Position numbers and translations under genes: made by a program
Notes under the pieces: generated by a model
Seen by the model: the letters and a program-made list of their open reading frames with translations, nothing else
Told to the model about the DNA's origin: nothing
Database searches by the model: none
DNA from: Streptomyces sp. NBC_00683
GTDB lineage: Bacteria > Actinomycetota > Actinomycetes > Streptomycetales > Streptomycetaceae
Length of the DNA stretch: 64,000 nucleotides
Assembly (NCBI RefSeq): GCF_036226745.1
Contig: NZ_CP109013.1
Coordinates: 6,882,001-6,946,000 of the forward strand
Direction: 5' to 3'
Part shown: one piece after another, positions 43,444 to 52,437 of the stretch
How positions within the stretch are numbered: position 1 is the first letter of the stretch
How the letters are laid out: every line of letters starts with the position of its first letter

Positions 43444-45030
43444 ATGAACCGCAAGACGCTGGTGCTGCCGGCCGTGATCGGCCTGCTCGCGCCCGTTCTC
43501 GCCGCCTGTGGCGGGTCGGACGACGGGGGCGATGCCATCGTTGTCGGGACAACGGACCAGTTCGTCGCCTCCAAGGACAACACCGCGCCGCTCGACCCGG
43601 CGATCGGCTACGAAGCAGGTGTCTGGAACGTCCTGCGCCAGACGGTGCAGACCCTGACCCACATCCCGCGCGGCGGCGGCGAGCCCGTTCCCGAGGCGGC
43701 CCAGAGCTGCGAGTTCACCGACACGGCGAACGAGAGCTACCGCTGCACACTGCGCGACGGCCTCACCTTCTCCGACGGCACGCCCGTCACGCCGGAGGAC
43801 GTGAAGTACTCGATCCAGCGCGTCCTGGACATCAAGGACGAGAGCGGCCCGGTGGGTCTGCTCGCGAACATCGACACGATCGAGACCAAGGGTCCGAAGC
43901 AGATCGTCTTCCACCTGAGCACCTCGGACGCGACCTTCCCGTACAAGCTCGCCACGCCGCCCGCCGGGATCGTCCAGAAGGACAAGTACCCGGCGAAGGC
44001 CGCCCGTGACGGCTTCCAGGTCGACGGCTCGGGTCCGTACACCATGAAGCCCGAGGTCAAGGACGACCAGGTCGTCAAGGTCGTCTTCACCAAGAACCCC
44101 AAGTACAAGGGCGATCTGAAGGTTCTCAACGACAAGGTCGAGCTGAACCTCTTCCCCGACGCGGCGGCGATGGGCAGGGCGCTCGAGGACGACGAGATCG
44201 ACATGATGACGCGCACCATGTCGCCCGAGCAGTCCAAGCAGATGCTCGAGAAGCCGAAGGACGGCATCGAGCTCACCGAGATGCCCGGCCTCGCCATCAG
44301 CTACCTCGCCTTCAACACCGAGGACCCGGTGGTGAAGGACAAGGCCGTGCGCCAGGCCATGGCCCAGGTCATCGACCGGGGGTCCATCGCGACGGGTGTG
44401 TACGGCAGCACCGCCGAGCCGCTCTACTCGCTGATCCCGTCCGGAGTCACCGGACACACCAACTCGTTCTTCAACAAGTACGGGGAGCCGAGCGTCGCCG
44501 GGGCCGCGGAAACCCTGGAGAAGGCCGGTATCGACACTCCGGTGAAGTTCACGCTGAACTACACGACCGACCACTACGGTCCCGCGACCGCCTCCGAGTT
44601 CGAACTGCTGGCCAAGCAGCTCAACAACTCCAAGCTCTTCGACGTCGACGTCGCGGGCACCCCGTGGTCCAAGTACCGCCCCGCTCAGAAGAAGGGCGAC
44701 TACGCGGTCTACGGCATGGGCTGGTTCCCGGACTTCCCGGACCCGGACAACTACACGGCGCCGTTCCTCGACAAGAACAACTTCCTCAACTCGCCCTACG
44801 AGTCGGCACTCGCCCAGGACACGCTCATTCCCCAGTCCCGCCGCGTGGCCGACCGCAGCGCCGCGTCCGGGACCTTCACGAAGCTCCAGGACATCGTCGC
44901 CAACGACGTCCCCGTCCTCCCGGTCTGGCAGGGCAAGCAGTACGTCGCCTCGCGTGACGGCCTGAACGGTGTGGAGTGGGCGGTCAACGCCTCGGCCGAC
45001 CTGCAGCTCTGGGAGCTCGCGCGCGCCTGA
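43444..45030 (+). CDS. ABC transporter substrate-binding lipoprotein (peptide/Opp-Dpp type)
   Basis: This solute-binding protein of about 528 residues is anchored by a lipobox (VLAAC, C22). Family-5 features include PEAAQSCEFTDTANESYRC, the conserved LRDGLTFSDGTPVTPEDVKYSIQR block (quoted in parts) and MGWFPDFPDPDNYTAPF near the C-terminus. It binds oligopeptides or similar ligands for ABC uptake. No permease or ATPase genes follow, so it must work with a transporter elsewhere. Upstream (43167-43443) is gene-free and contains an inverted repeat GTCACG-CGT-CGTGAC near 43215-43229. Confidence 0.88.
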   Translation: MNRKTLVLPAVIGLLAPVLAACGGSDDGGDAIVVGTTDQFVASKDNTAPLDPAIGYEAGVWNVLRQTVQTLTHIPRGGGEPVPEAAQSCEFTDTANESYRCTLRDGLTFSDGTPVTPEDVKYSIQRVLDIKDESGPVGLLANIDTIETKGPKQIVFHLSTSDATFPYKLATPPAGIVQKDKYPAKAARDGFQVDGSGPYTMKPEVKDDQVVKVVFTKNPKYKGDLKVLNDKVELNLFPDAAAMGRALEDDEIDMMTRTMSPEQSKQMLEKPKDGIELTEMPGLAISYLAFNTEDPVVKDKAVRQAMAQVIDRGSIATGVYGSTAEPLYSLIPSGVTGHTNSFFNKYGEPSVAGAAETLEKAGIDTPVKFTLNYTTDHYGPATASEFELLAKQLNNSKLFDVDVAGTPWSKYRPAQKKGDYAVYGMGWFPDFPDPDNYTAPFLDKNNFLNSPYESALAQDTLIPQSRRVADRSAASGTFTKLQDIVANDVPVLPVWQGKQYVASRDGLNGVEWAVNASADLQLWELARA

Positions 45031-45050
45031 CGCGACACCTTCCGGAACAA

Positions 45051-45086
45051 CGATGCGGTCCGGGGCCACTGCCCCGGACCGCATCG
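45051..45086. terminator. terminator between convergent genes
   Basis: A 16-bp perfect stem with a CACT tetraloop lies between the binding-protein gene and the response-regulator gene. It is one of the strongest hairpins in the window. Confidence 0.92.
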
Positions 45087-45114
45087 TCGTCCGTACCGCC
45101 TGCACCGCCCCGGC

Positions 45115-45786
45115 TCACTGGGCGCCGGGACGCACCAGACCGCTCTCGTAGGCGTAGACGGCCGCCTGCACCCGGTCGCGCAGGCCCAGCTTCGTCAGCA
45201 CGTGGCCCACATGCGTCTTGACCGTCGTCTCGCTCACGAACAGGTCGGCGGCGATCTCCGCGTTGGACAGGCCGCGCGCCACGAGCTTCAGCACTTCCAC
45301 CTCGCGCTCCGTGAGCGTGTGCAGCGCGTCCGGGACGGTCTCCTCGCCCGACGGCAGATGGTCCGCGTACTTGTCGAGCAGCCGGCGCGTGATGCTCGGC
45401 GCCAGCATCGCCTCGCCCGCCGCCACCACACGGATGGCCTGCACCAGCTCGTTGGCCGGGGCGTCCTTCAGGAGGAAGCCGCTGGCTCCGGCGCGCAGCG
45501 CCTCCACCACGTACTCGTCGAGGTCGAACGTCGTCAGCACGAGGACCTTCGCCGGACCGTCCCGGCCCGGGCCGGTGATCTGACGGGTCGCCTCGACACC
45601 GTCCATCCGCGGCATCCGGATGTCCATGAGCACGACATCGGGCTGCAGTGCCCGCACCTGGTCGATGGCCTGCAGACCGTCACCGGCCTCACCGACCACC
45701 GCGAGATCGCCCTCGGCCTCCAGGATCATCCGGAAACCGGTGCGCAGCAGTGGTTGATCATCGACCAGTAGGACGCGGATAGCCAC
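45115..45786 (-). CDS. NarL/LuxR-family response regulator
   Basis: This 223-residue two-component regulator has a receiver domain with phosphorylatable D55 (VVLMDIRMPRMDG), acidic pair D9/D10 and lysine in GFLLKDAP. The C-terminal LuxR helix-turn-helix is LTEREVEVLKLVARGLSNAEI with SETTVKTHV. No sensor kinase is encoded in the window next to it. It follows the RecB-like nuclease gene by only nine bases, so the two are probably one transcript and may both respond to the nuclease promoter. Confidence 0.9.
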   Translation of the reverse strand: MAIRVLLVDDQPLLRTGFRMILEAEGDLAVVGEAGDGLQAIDQVRALQPDVVLMDIRMPRMDGVEATRQITGPGRDGPAKVLVLTTFDLDEYVVEALRAGASGFLLKDAPANELVQAIRVVAAGEAMLAPSITRRLLDKYADHLPSGEETVPDALHTLTEREVEVLKLVARGLSNAEIAADLFVSETTVKTHVGHVLTKLGLRDRVQAAVYAYESGLVRPGAQ

Positions 45787-45795
45787 GGAATCTCC

Positions 45796-46707
45796 TTAAG
45801 GGCCTTCGAGGGCCACCGGTTGGCCGGCCTCTGCCCGGACCGGCTCCATTCTGCCCTGGACACCTTCCTCCGACTCCGCAGGGCGAACCGACAGGGGATA
45901 CACCGGGGGAGTCCCACCGAACTCGGGACAGACCGCACGGTGATCGCACCAGCCGCAGAGCTTCGTCGGCCGCGGCCGCCACTCGCCCGTCTCCGTGGCC
46001 AGCCGGATCGCGTCCCACAGCGCCAGCAGCTTTCGCTCCACCCGCTCGAGGTCGGCCGGGACCGGGTCGTACGTCAGGACGTCACCGCTGCCCAGATAGA
46101 CGAGCTGGAGGCGCCTGGGCACCACGTTCTTCAGACGCCAGATCACCAGGGCGTAGAACTTCATCTGGAACAGCGCGCCCTCCGCGTACTCCGGACGCGG
46201 GGCCTTGCCCGTCTTGTAGTCCACGATCCGGACCTCGCCGGTGGGAGCCACATCGATCCGGTCGATCACACCCCGCAGCCGCAGCCCCGAATCCAGCTCC
46301 GTCTCGACGAACAGCTCACGCTCGGCAGGCTCCAGCCGGGTCGGGTCCTCCAGCGAGAACCACCGCTCCACCAGCTGCTCCGCCTCGCTCAGCCACCCGG
46401 CCAGACGCTCACCCTCGGCGTCCCCGTCGAACAGCTCGGTCAGCTCGGGCTTCGACTCGAGCAGCCGGTCCCACTGACCGGGAATCAACGCCTTGGCCCT
46501 CGGCGCCGTACGGTCCCCCGCCGGGGAGTCGAACAGGCGCTCCAGCACCGCATGCACCAGCGTGCCCCGGGTAGCCGCCTCACTGGGCTTCTCGGGCAGC
46601 TTGTCGATGACCCGGAAGCGGTACAACAAAGGGCATTGCATGAAATCGCTCGCGCGCGACGGCGACAGGGACGAGGGTGGCCGAGGCGGGCGCGGTACGG
46701 AGGTCAT
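45796..46707 (-). CDS. RecB/Cas4-like exonuclease with Fe-S cysteines
   Basis: This protein of about 303 residues belongs to the PD-(D/E)XK superfamily. The nuclease core shows ATRGTLVHAVLERLF (catalytic H), GVIDRIDVAP (D) and VDYKTGK (D and K). One N-terminal cysteine (C25, in FMQCPLLYRF) and three C-terminal cysteines (C251, C254, C260) have the AddB/Cas4 spacing for a 4Fe-4S cluster. Such enzymes degrade or resect DNA ends. The ATG lies seven bases after a PafBC-type -10 element, implying a leaderless message. It is followed by the response-regulator gene. Confidence 0.88.
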   Translation of the reverse strand: MTSVPRPPRPPSSLSPSRASDFMQCPLLYRFRVIDKLPEKPSEAATRGTLVHAVLERLFDSPAGDRTAPRAKALIPGQWDRLLESKPELTELFDGDAEGERLAGWLSEAEQLVERWFSLEDPTRLEPAERELFVETELDSGLRLRGVIDRIDVAPTGEVRIVDYKTGKAPRPEYAEGALFQMKFYALVIWRLKNVVPRRLQLVYLGSGDVLTYDPVPADLERVERKLLALWDAIRLATETGEWRPRPTKLCGWCDHRAVCPEFGGTPPVYPLSVRPAESEEGVQGRMEPVRAEAGQPVALEGP

Positions 46708-46714
46708 GTCGAAG

Positions 46715-46737
46715 ACCCTACGACCCGCCACCGACAC
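46715..46737 (-). promoter_or_regulatory. RecA-NDp-type (PafBC-dependent) promoter before RecB-like nuclease
   Basis: On the minus strand the sequence is GTGTCGGTG, then eight bases, then TAGGGT. Only the first base departs from the consensus TTGTCRGTG-N8-TAnnnT. The -10 ends seven bases before the ATG, placing transcription start at the start codon. This directly predicts DNA-damage induction through PafBC. Confidence 0.75.
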
Positions 46738-46812
46738 CGAGCGGCATACCATCGACCACAGAGCTCGCAGACTGCATGATCGTGGCAGGACGCCACCGAC
46801 CGAAAGGACCCC

Positions 46813-48063
46813 GTGGACGAGAGCGGCGACAGCGGGCGCCCGAAGCCCGGCGCAGGGGGTTCCGACCCCGGCACCGGGCCGGAGAAAGGCAAACCGCGCC
46901 GCCCCGCAGATCCGGGCGGCGGCCTGCTCATGGGCCGCCCCTTCGGTGTGCCCGTGTACGTGGCACCCAGCTGGTTCGTCGTCGCCGCCCTGATCACGTG
47001 GGTCTTCGGCGGTCAGCTCGACCGCGTCCTGCCGGAACTCGGCGCCGCCCGCTACCTGGTCGCCCTGTTCTTCGCGATCGCCTTCTACGCCTCCGTACTC
47101 GTCCACGAGCTCGCGCACACCGTCGCAGCCCTGCACTACAAGCTGCCGGTCCGCCGCATCCAGCTCCAGTTCTTCGGCGGCGTCTCCGAGATCGAGAAGG
47201 AATCGGAGACCCCCGGCCGCGAGTTCGTCCTCGCCTTCGTGGGCCCCCTGCTCTCCCTGGTGCTCGGCGGCCTCTTCTACATCCCCCTGCAGTTCGTCGA
47301 GGCCGGCACGGTCCCCGGGGTGCTCCTCGCCGGACTGATGATCTCCAACCTCATCGTCGCCGCCTTCAACCTGCTGCCCGGGCTCCCCCTCGACGGCGGA
47401 CGCATGCTCCGAGCCGTCGTCTGGAAGATCACCGGCAAGCCGATGAGCGGCACCATCGCCGCCGCATGGGTCGGCCGGGGCCTGGCCGTCGCCGTTCTCG
47501 TCGGCCTGCCCCTGCTCACCCACACCGGCGCCCTCGGCAACGCCACCAGCGAGATCAGCGGCTTCGAGACCGTGACCGACGCCCTGCTCGCCGCGATCCT
47601 CGCCGGAATCATCTGGACCGGCGCGGGCAACAGCCTGCGCATGGCCAGGCTGCGTGAGCACCTCCCGGACCTGCGCGCCCGCACCCTGACCCGGCGCGCG
47701 GTCCCCGTCGAGTCCGCCACTCCGCTCTCCGAGGCGCTCCGCCGTGCCAACGAAGCGGGCGCCCGCGCCCTGGTGGTCGTCGACGGACAGGGCAACCCCA
47801 AGGGCGTCGTCCGCGAGGCCGCCATCGTCGGAGTCCCCGAGCACCGCCGCCCCTGGGTGGCCGTCAGCGGCCTCGCCCAGGACCTCACCGAGGGCATGAA
47901 GGTCCCCGCGGAACTCGCGGGCGAGGCCCTGCTGGACCGGCTCAAGGCGACCCCGGCCACCGAGTACCTGGTCGTCGAGGACACCGGCGAGATCTACGGG
48001 GTCCTCTCCACAGCCGACGTCGAACGCGCCTTCGTCGCGGCGATGGCCCGGCCCGCGGCCTGA
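46813..48063 (+). CDS. site-2 protease-family membrane metalloprotease with CBS domains
   Basis: This 416-residue integral-membrane protease has a disordered N-terminal tail of about 40 residues, then a bundle of about six helices. The zinc motif is HELAH (H98, E99, H102) and the third ligand is in LPGLPLDGGR (D194). A C-terminal pair of CBS domains (about 290-410) probably senses nucleotides. S2P enzymes cut membrane-bound regulators such as anti-sigma factors. GTG was chosen with AAAGGA upstream. Its promoter region overlaps that of the divergent nuclease gene. Confidence 0.88.
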   Translation: MDESGDSGRPKPGAGGSDPGTGPEKGKPRRPADPGGGLLMGRPFGVPVYVAPSWFVVAALITWVFGGQLDRVLPELGAARYLVALFFAIAFYASVLVHELAHTVAALHYKLPVRRIQLQFFGGVSEIEKESETPGREFVLAFVGPLLSLVLGGLFYIPLQFVEAGTVPGVLLAGLMISNLIVAAFNLLPGLPLDGGRMLRAVVWKITGKPMSGTIAAAWVGRGLAVAVLVGLPLLTHTGALGNATSEISGFETVTDALLAAILAGIIWTGAGNSLRMARLREHLPDLRARTLTRRAVPVESATPLSEALRRANEAGARALVVVDGQGNPKGVVREAAIVGVPEHRRPWVAVSGLAQDLTEGMKVPAELAGEALLDRLKATPATEYLVVEDTGEIYGVLSTADVERAFVAAMARPAA

Positions 48064-48159
48064 CCGTCCGCCACCGGGCACGCGGGCGGTCGAAAGCCCC
48101 GGAAAGCCCCCGGCAAGGCCCCCGAAATGGGGACCCCGAAATACCGGTAGGCTGGCCGC

Positions 48160-49068
48160 ATGTCCGAACCGACCGGTGCCGCCCGCCGTCGCGGCCCATT
48201 CAAAGTCGGGGACCAGGTCCAGCTCACCGACCCCAAGGGACGCCACTACACCTTCACGCTCGAGGCCGGAAAGAACTTCCACACCCACAAGGGTTCTTTC
48301 CCGCACGACGAGCTGATCGGTGCTCCCGAGGGCAGTGTTGTCCGTACCACGGGAAACGTCGCCTATCTCGCGCTGCGCCCCCTGCTCCCCGACTACGTCC
48401 TGTCCATGCCCCGCGGCGCCGCCGTGGTCTACCCCAAGGACGCGGGGCAGATCCTGGCCTTCGGCGACATCTTCCCCGGCGCCCGCGTCGTCGAAGCCGG
48501 TGTCGGCTCCGGAGCGCTCAGCACCTTCCTCCTGCGCGCCATCGGCGAGCAGGGCATGCTGCACTCCTACGAGCGCCGCGAGGACTTCGCCGAGATCGCC
48601 CAGCAGAACGTGGAGCGCTACTTCGGCTCTCCGCACCCCGCCTGGCAGCTCACCGTCGGCGACCTCCAGGACAACCTCTCGGACACCGACGTCGACCGAG
48701 TCGTCCTGGACATGCTCGCCCCGTGGGAGTGCCTCGAGGCCGTCTCCAAGGCACTCGTGCCCGGCGGCATCCTCTGCGCGTACGTCGCGACCACCACGCA
48801 GCTGTCACGGACCGTCGAATCCATCCGGGAGATCGGCTGCTTCGCGGAGCCGCAGCCCTGGGAGTCGATGATCCGCAACTGGCACGTCGAGGGCCTGGCC
48901 GTCCGCCCCGACCACAGGATGATCGGCCACACCGGCTTCCTGGTCACCGCCCGCCGTCTCGCGGACGGCGTCGAGGCGCCGCTGCGCCGCCGCCGCCCCT
49001 CCAAGGGCGCCTACGGCGAGGACTACAGCGGTCCCGGCAGCCGGAGCGGCTCCGCCACCCGCGACTGA
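48160..49068 (+). CDS. trmI: tRNA (adenine-58-N1)-methyltransferase
   Basis: This 302-residue enzyme methylates A58 in the T loop of tRNA. The N-terminal small domain (QLTDPKGRHYTFTLEAG, FPHDELIG) is followed by the Rossmann methyltransferase with SAM motif VVEAGVGSGALS, motif IV VVLDMLAPWE and the EPQPWESMIRNWHVEGLAVRPDHRMIGHTGFL region (quoted as parts of the family signature). Proteins of this type form tetramers. The gene precedes the proteasomal ATPase in many actinomycetes. Confidence 0.93.
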   Translation: MSEPTGAARRRGPFKVGDQVQLTDPKGRHYTFTLEAGKNFHTHKGSFPHDELIGAPEGSVVRTTGNVAYLALRPLLPDYVLSMPRGAAVVYPKDAGQILAFGDIFPGARVVEAGVGSGALSTFLLRAIGEQGMLHSYERREDFAEIAQQNVERYFGSPHPAWQLTVGDLQDNLSDTDVDRVVLDMLAPWECLEAVSKALVPGGILCAYVATTTQLSRTVESIREIGCFAEPQPWESMIRNWHVEGLAVRPDHRMIGHTGFLVTARRLADGVEAPLRRRRPSKGAYGEDYSGPGSRSGSATRD

Positions 49069-49082
49069 CCCGTACAAGGCAG

Positions 49083-49136
49083 AGGCGCCGCCGCCGAGTT
49101 CCCCGGACCGACCCCGGGAGCCGGCAGGCGGCGCCT
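49083..49136 (+). terminator. trmI terminator
   Basis: A 10-bp outer stem (AGGCGCCGCC with its complement) closed over a smaller CCCGG/CCGGG-type fold is followed by TTTTC. It starts 15 bases after trmI. Confidence 0.85.
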
Positions 49137-49280
49137 TTTCGTTGTTCCGGGGCACCGGGCAGTGACCCCGCCGTTCCCCTGCGGTGTGAGGTGTGGCACG
49201 ATGCTGGCCACCCCCCACCCGCCGATTTCCCGTCGGCCGCCGCCTATCCAGGCCTCCAGGAACCACAGGAGAGAAACCGC

Positions 49281-49877
49281 GTGCAGTCCTCCGCGCTCCC
49301 GGATCTCGCGCACACCGACACCAAGCCGGTGCACTGGCTCGCCACGGCCGCGGCCATGGCCGCCGTCGTCGCCGCGGCGGGCCTGCTCCAGCCGGACGCG
49401 GCCACGGCGACCGCCTCCGCGTCCGAGCACCGCACGAACGCCCAGCACGGTGCCGCGCCCGCCGCCGAAGCACCCGACCCGGCCGACGCCGCCTTCCCGC
49501 TGGACTGCGGCACGGCCGGGTACACCGTGGCCGACCAGGCCGCCGGCGACCTCGACGGCGACAACAGGCCCGAGACCGTCGCCGTCGTGCACTGCGCCGC
49601 GGGTTCCGGCACACCGCCCAGCGGGGTCTACGTCCTGACACAGGCGAGCGGGGCCGCACCGCGGGTTGTGGCAACCCTGGTGGACCCCGCTCAGAAAATC
49701 ACGGTCACGGACTTCGCGGTCCGCGACGGCCTGGTCGCCGCGACACTCCTCGGCTACTCCTCGGCCGATGTGCCGCGCTGCTGCCCCGACGAGCAGGAGA
49801 GCGCCACCTGGCAGTGGAAGGGCAACGCGTTCATCAAGTCCGCCGGACCCGCCGGGGACACCGCGCTGAGCGCCTGA
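49281..49877 (+). CDS. secreted or membrane-anchored protein, function unknown
   Basis: This protein of about 198 residues has a hydrophobic N-terminal segment (LATAAAMAAVVAAAGLLQP) after a short cytosolic start, so it is exported or anchored. A low-complexity Ala/Thr/Ser stretch leads to a compact domain with four to five cysteines (LDCGTAGY, VVHCAAG, VPRCCPDEQ) and DLDGDNRPETVAVV, which resembles calcium-binding FG-GAP-like turns. GTG was chosen with AGGAGA upstream. I do not recognise a family with certainty. Confidence 0.7.
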   Translation: MQSSALPDLAHTDTKPVHWLATAAAMAAVVAAAGLLQPDAATATASASEHRTNAQHGAAPAAEAPDPADAAFPLDCGTAGYTVADQAAGDLDGDNRPETVAVVHCAAGSGTPPSGVYVLTQASGAAPRVVATLVDPAQKITVTDFAVRDGLVAATLLGYSSADVPRCCPDEQESATWQWKGNAFIKSAGPAGDTALSA

Positions 49878-49881
49878 GCCG

Positions 49882-50193
49882 CTACGCCGCGTCCGGGCCG
49901 AAGACTTCCACGTTGTCCGAAACGCGACGTACATGAATGCAGTCGCCCGGGCATTCCTTCGCCGAGTCCACCACGTCCTGGAGCAACGGCAGCGGCACCG
50001 GGGTGGTCGCTCCCTTGTCCTGGAGCAGCTCGTCCTCGGAGCTCTTGACGTAGGCCAGACCGTCGATGTCCAGCTCGAACACCTCAGGTGCGTACTGCAC
50101 GCAGATGCCGTCGCCCGTACAGAGGTCCTGGTCGATCCAGACCTCCAGGTCCTGCGTGTCACTGTTGCCCGGAGCGTCCTGCTGCGCGGTCAT
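49882..50193 (-). CDS. ferredoxin, 3Fe-4S or 7Fe type
   Basis: This small electron carrier of about 103 residues has CTGDGIC (C-x5-C) at about 25-31 and CPGDC near residue 85. The pattern C-x5-C plus a distant C-P fits a single 3Fe-4S ferredoxin like those serving cytochromes P450; the extra cysteine in CPGDC could allow a 4Fe-4S cluster. A flexible N-terminus precedes the fold. It is convergent with the secreted-protein gene and divergent from arc across a 241-base promoter region. Confidence 0.85.
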   Translation of the reverse strand: MTAQQDAPGNSDTQDLEVWIDQDLCTGDGICVQYAPEVFELDIDGLAYVKSSEDELLQDKGATTPVPLPLLQDVVDSAKECPGDCIHVRRVSDNVEVFGPDAA

Positions 50194-50434
50194 GTGTCCT
50201 GCCGTTCCCTGCGTATCTGCACCAATTGAAGCCAGCCCTGACGGGTGTTGAACGGTTCGACGATACAACCGGCAGCTTCCCGGTGCCGAAGGGTGGGTAT
50301 TCCCTTGGCGTGAGGGAGAGCGCAAGGGTGAAGATCGGACACACCACCGGGTCTTTGTGATCTAGGGGTTTCAATCATCACCCACCCAGGTAGGGTCAGG
50401 AAGCGTCCAGCTCCCCTTGGAGGAGGTGAGGACC

Positions 50435-52201
50435 GTGGCAGCCCACGACGACGACATCAACCGCGGCATCCGGCCCGGGCGGGGGTCAGAAGACCCAGCC
50501 GGCCAGGTTGCCTATCTCGAGCAGGAAATCGCCGTCCTGCGACGTAAGCTCGCCGACTCTCCGCGTCATACGAGGATTCTCGAAGAGCGGATCGTCGAGT
50601 TGCAGACCAACCTGGCAGGCGTGTCCGCGCAGAACGAGCGGCTCGCCAATACACTCCGCGAGGCCCGCGACCAGATCGTGGCCCTCAAGGAGGAAGTCGA
50701 CCGGCTTGCCCAGCCACCGGCCGGCTTCGGTGTCTTCCTGCAGGTCAACGAGGACGGCACCTGCGACATCTTCACCGGGGGCCGCAAGCTCCGGGTGAAT
50801 GTGAGCCCAAGCGTCGAGATCGAAGGCCTTCGGCGGGGCCAGGAAGTCATGCTCAACGAGGCGCTCAACGTGGTCGAGGCCATGGAATTCGAGCGGGCCG
50901 GGGACATCGTCACCCTCAAGGAGATCCTTGAGGACGGCGAACGCGCCCTGGTCGTCGGGCACACCGACGAGGAGCGGGTGGTGAGGCTCGCCGAGCCTCT
51001 GCTGGACATCACCATCCGCCCCGGCGACGCCCTCCTGCTCGAACCCAGGTCCGGCTACGTCTACGAAGTGGTTCCCAAGAGCGAGGTCGAGGAGCTCGTC
51101 CTCGAAGAGGTTCCGGACATCGACTACGAGAAGATCGGCGGCCTGGGCGACCAGATCGAGCTGATCCGAGACGCGGTCGAGCTCCCCTACCTCCACCCGG
51201 ACCTCTTCAAGGAGCACGAACTGCGCCCGCCGAAGGGCATCCTGCTCTACGGTCCCCCCGGCTGCGGCAAGACACTCATTGCCAAGGCCGTAGCCAACTC
51301 GCTGGCCAAAAAGGTCGCCGAGGTCACCGGACAGCCCGCGGGGAAGAGCTACTTCCTCAATATCAAGGGCCCCGAGCTCCTCAACAAGTACGTCGGTGAG
51401 ACCGAGCGGCACATCCGTCTGGTCTTCCAGCGTGCCCGGGAGAAGGCGAGCGAGGGCACCCCCGTCATCGTCTTCTTCGACGAGATGGAATCCCTCTTCC
51501 GCACCCGTGGTTCCGGTGTCAGCTCGGACGTGGAGAACACCATCGTCCCCCAGCTGCTCGCCGAGATCGACGGTGTGGAAGGCCTGGAGAACGTCATCGT
51601 CATCGGTGCCTCCAACCGCGAGGACATGATCGACCCCGCCATCCTGCGGCCCGGCCGTCTCGATGTGAAGATCAAGATCGAGCGCCCGGACGCGGAGGCC
51701 GCGAAGGACATCTTCGCGAAGTACCTCACTCCTTCGCTGCCGCTGCACGCGGACGACCTCGCCGAGCACTCCGGCTCGAAGGAGGCCGCCGCCCACGCGA
51801 TGATCCAGTCGGTCGTGGAGCGGATGTACACGGAGTCCGAGGAGAACCGCTTCCTCGAGGTCACCTACGCCAACGGCGACAAGGAAGTCCTGTACTTCAA
51901 GGACTTCAACTCCGGAGCGATGATTCAGAACATCGTGGACCGGGCAAAGAAAATGGCCATCAAGGCATTCCTCGAGCAGCGCCAAAAGGGCCTGCGCGTC
52001 TCCCACCTCCTCCAGGCATGCGTGGACGAGTTCAAGGAGAACGAGGACCTGCCCAACACGACGAACCCGGACGACTGGGCCAGGATTTCCGGAAAGAAGG
52101 GCGAGCGGATCGTCTTCATCCGCACACTCGTCACCGGAAAGCAGGGGGCGGACACCGGTCGTTCCATCGACACGGTGGCAAATACCGGACAGTACCTGTA
52201 A
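50435..52201 (+). CDS. arc: proteasomal AAA+ ATPase (ARC/Mpa)
   Basis: This 588-residue hexameric ATPase recognises pupylated proteins, unfolds them and feeds the 20S proteasome. An N-terminal coiled coil (about 28-90, binding Pup) is followed by two OB domains (about 95-230) and the AAA module with GPPGCGKT (K279) and Walker B FFDEME (D349, E350). The C-terminus ends GQYL, the conserved tail that docks into the proteasome alpha ring. GTG with GGAGGAGGTGAGG upstream was chosen. Confidence 0.97.
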   Translation: MAAHDDDINRGIRPGRGSEDPAGQVAYLEQEIAVLRRKLADSPRHTRILEERIVELQTNLAGVSAQNERLANTLREARDQIVALKEEVDRLAQPPAGFGVFLQVNEDGTCDIFTGGRKLRVNVSPSVEIEGLRRGQEVMLNEALNVVEAMEFERAGDIVTLKEILEDGERALVVGHTDEERVVRLAEPLLDITIRPGDALLLEPRSGYVYEVVPKSEVEELVLEEVPDIDYEKIGGLGDQIELIRDAVELPYLHPDLFKEHELRPPKGILLYGPPGCGKTLIAKAVANSLAKKVAEVTGQPAGKSYFLNIKGPELLNKYVGETERHIRLVFQRAREKASEGTPVIVFFDEMESLFRTRGSGVSSDVENTIVPQLLAEIDGVEGLENVIVIGASNREDMIDPAILRPGRLDVKIKIERPDAEAAKDIFAKYLTPSLPLHADDLAEHSGSKEAAAHAMIQSVVERMYTESEENRFLEVTYANGDKEVLYFKDFNSGAMIQNIVDRAKKMAIKAFLEQRQKGLRVSHLLQACVDEFKENEDLPNTTNPDDWARISGKKGERIVFIRTLVTGKQGADTGRSIDTVANTGQYL

Positions 52202-52209
52202 AACGCAGA

Positions 52210-52245
52210 CCGGCTGCGGATGCCCGGCAGGGCATCCGCAGCCGG
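52210..52245 (+). terminator. arc terminator
   Basis: A 15-bp perfect stem (CCGGCTGCGGATGCC with its complement) and 6-base loop are followed by CCGTTTT. It separates arc from dop. Confidence 0.92.
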
Positions 52246-52437
52246 CCGTTTTCCCGGCAGCTCCGGCCATACCCGAACAATGACGTAATTGATCTCCCCA
52301 CCGGCGCAGAGGCGCTCTAGGCTCTGCTGTACCGCCGAGTCGCGCAGTGCGGGGACGGGCACCGCACGCGTACCGGACCAGCAGCGGTACTTGAGCGGCG
52401 CTCCCGGACGGGGGCACCGCCGGGCAAGGAGGGCCGC

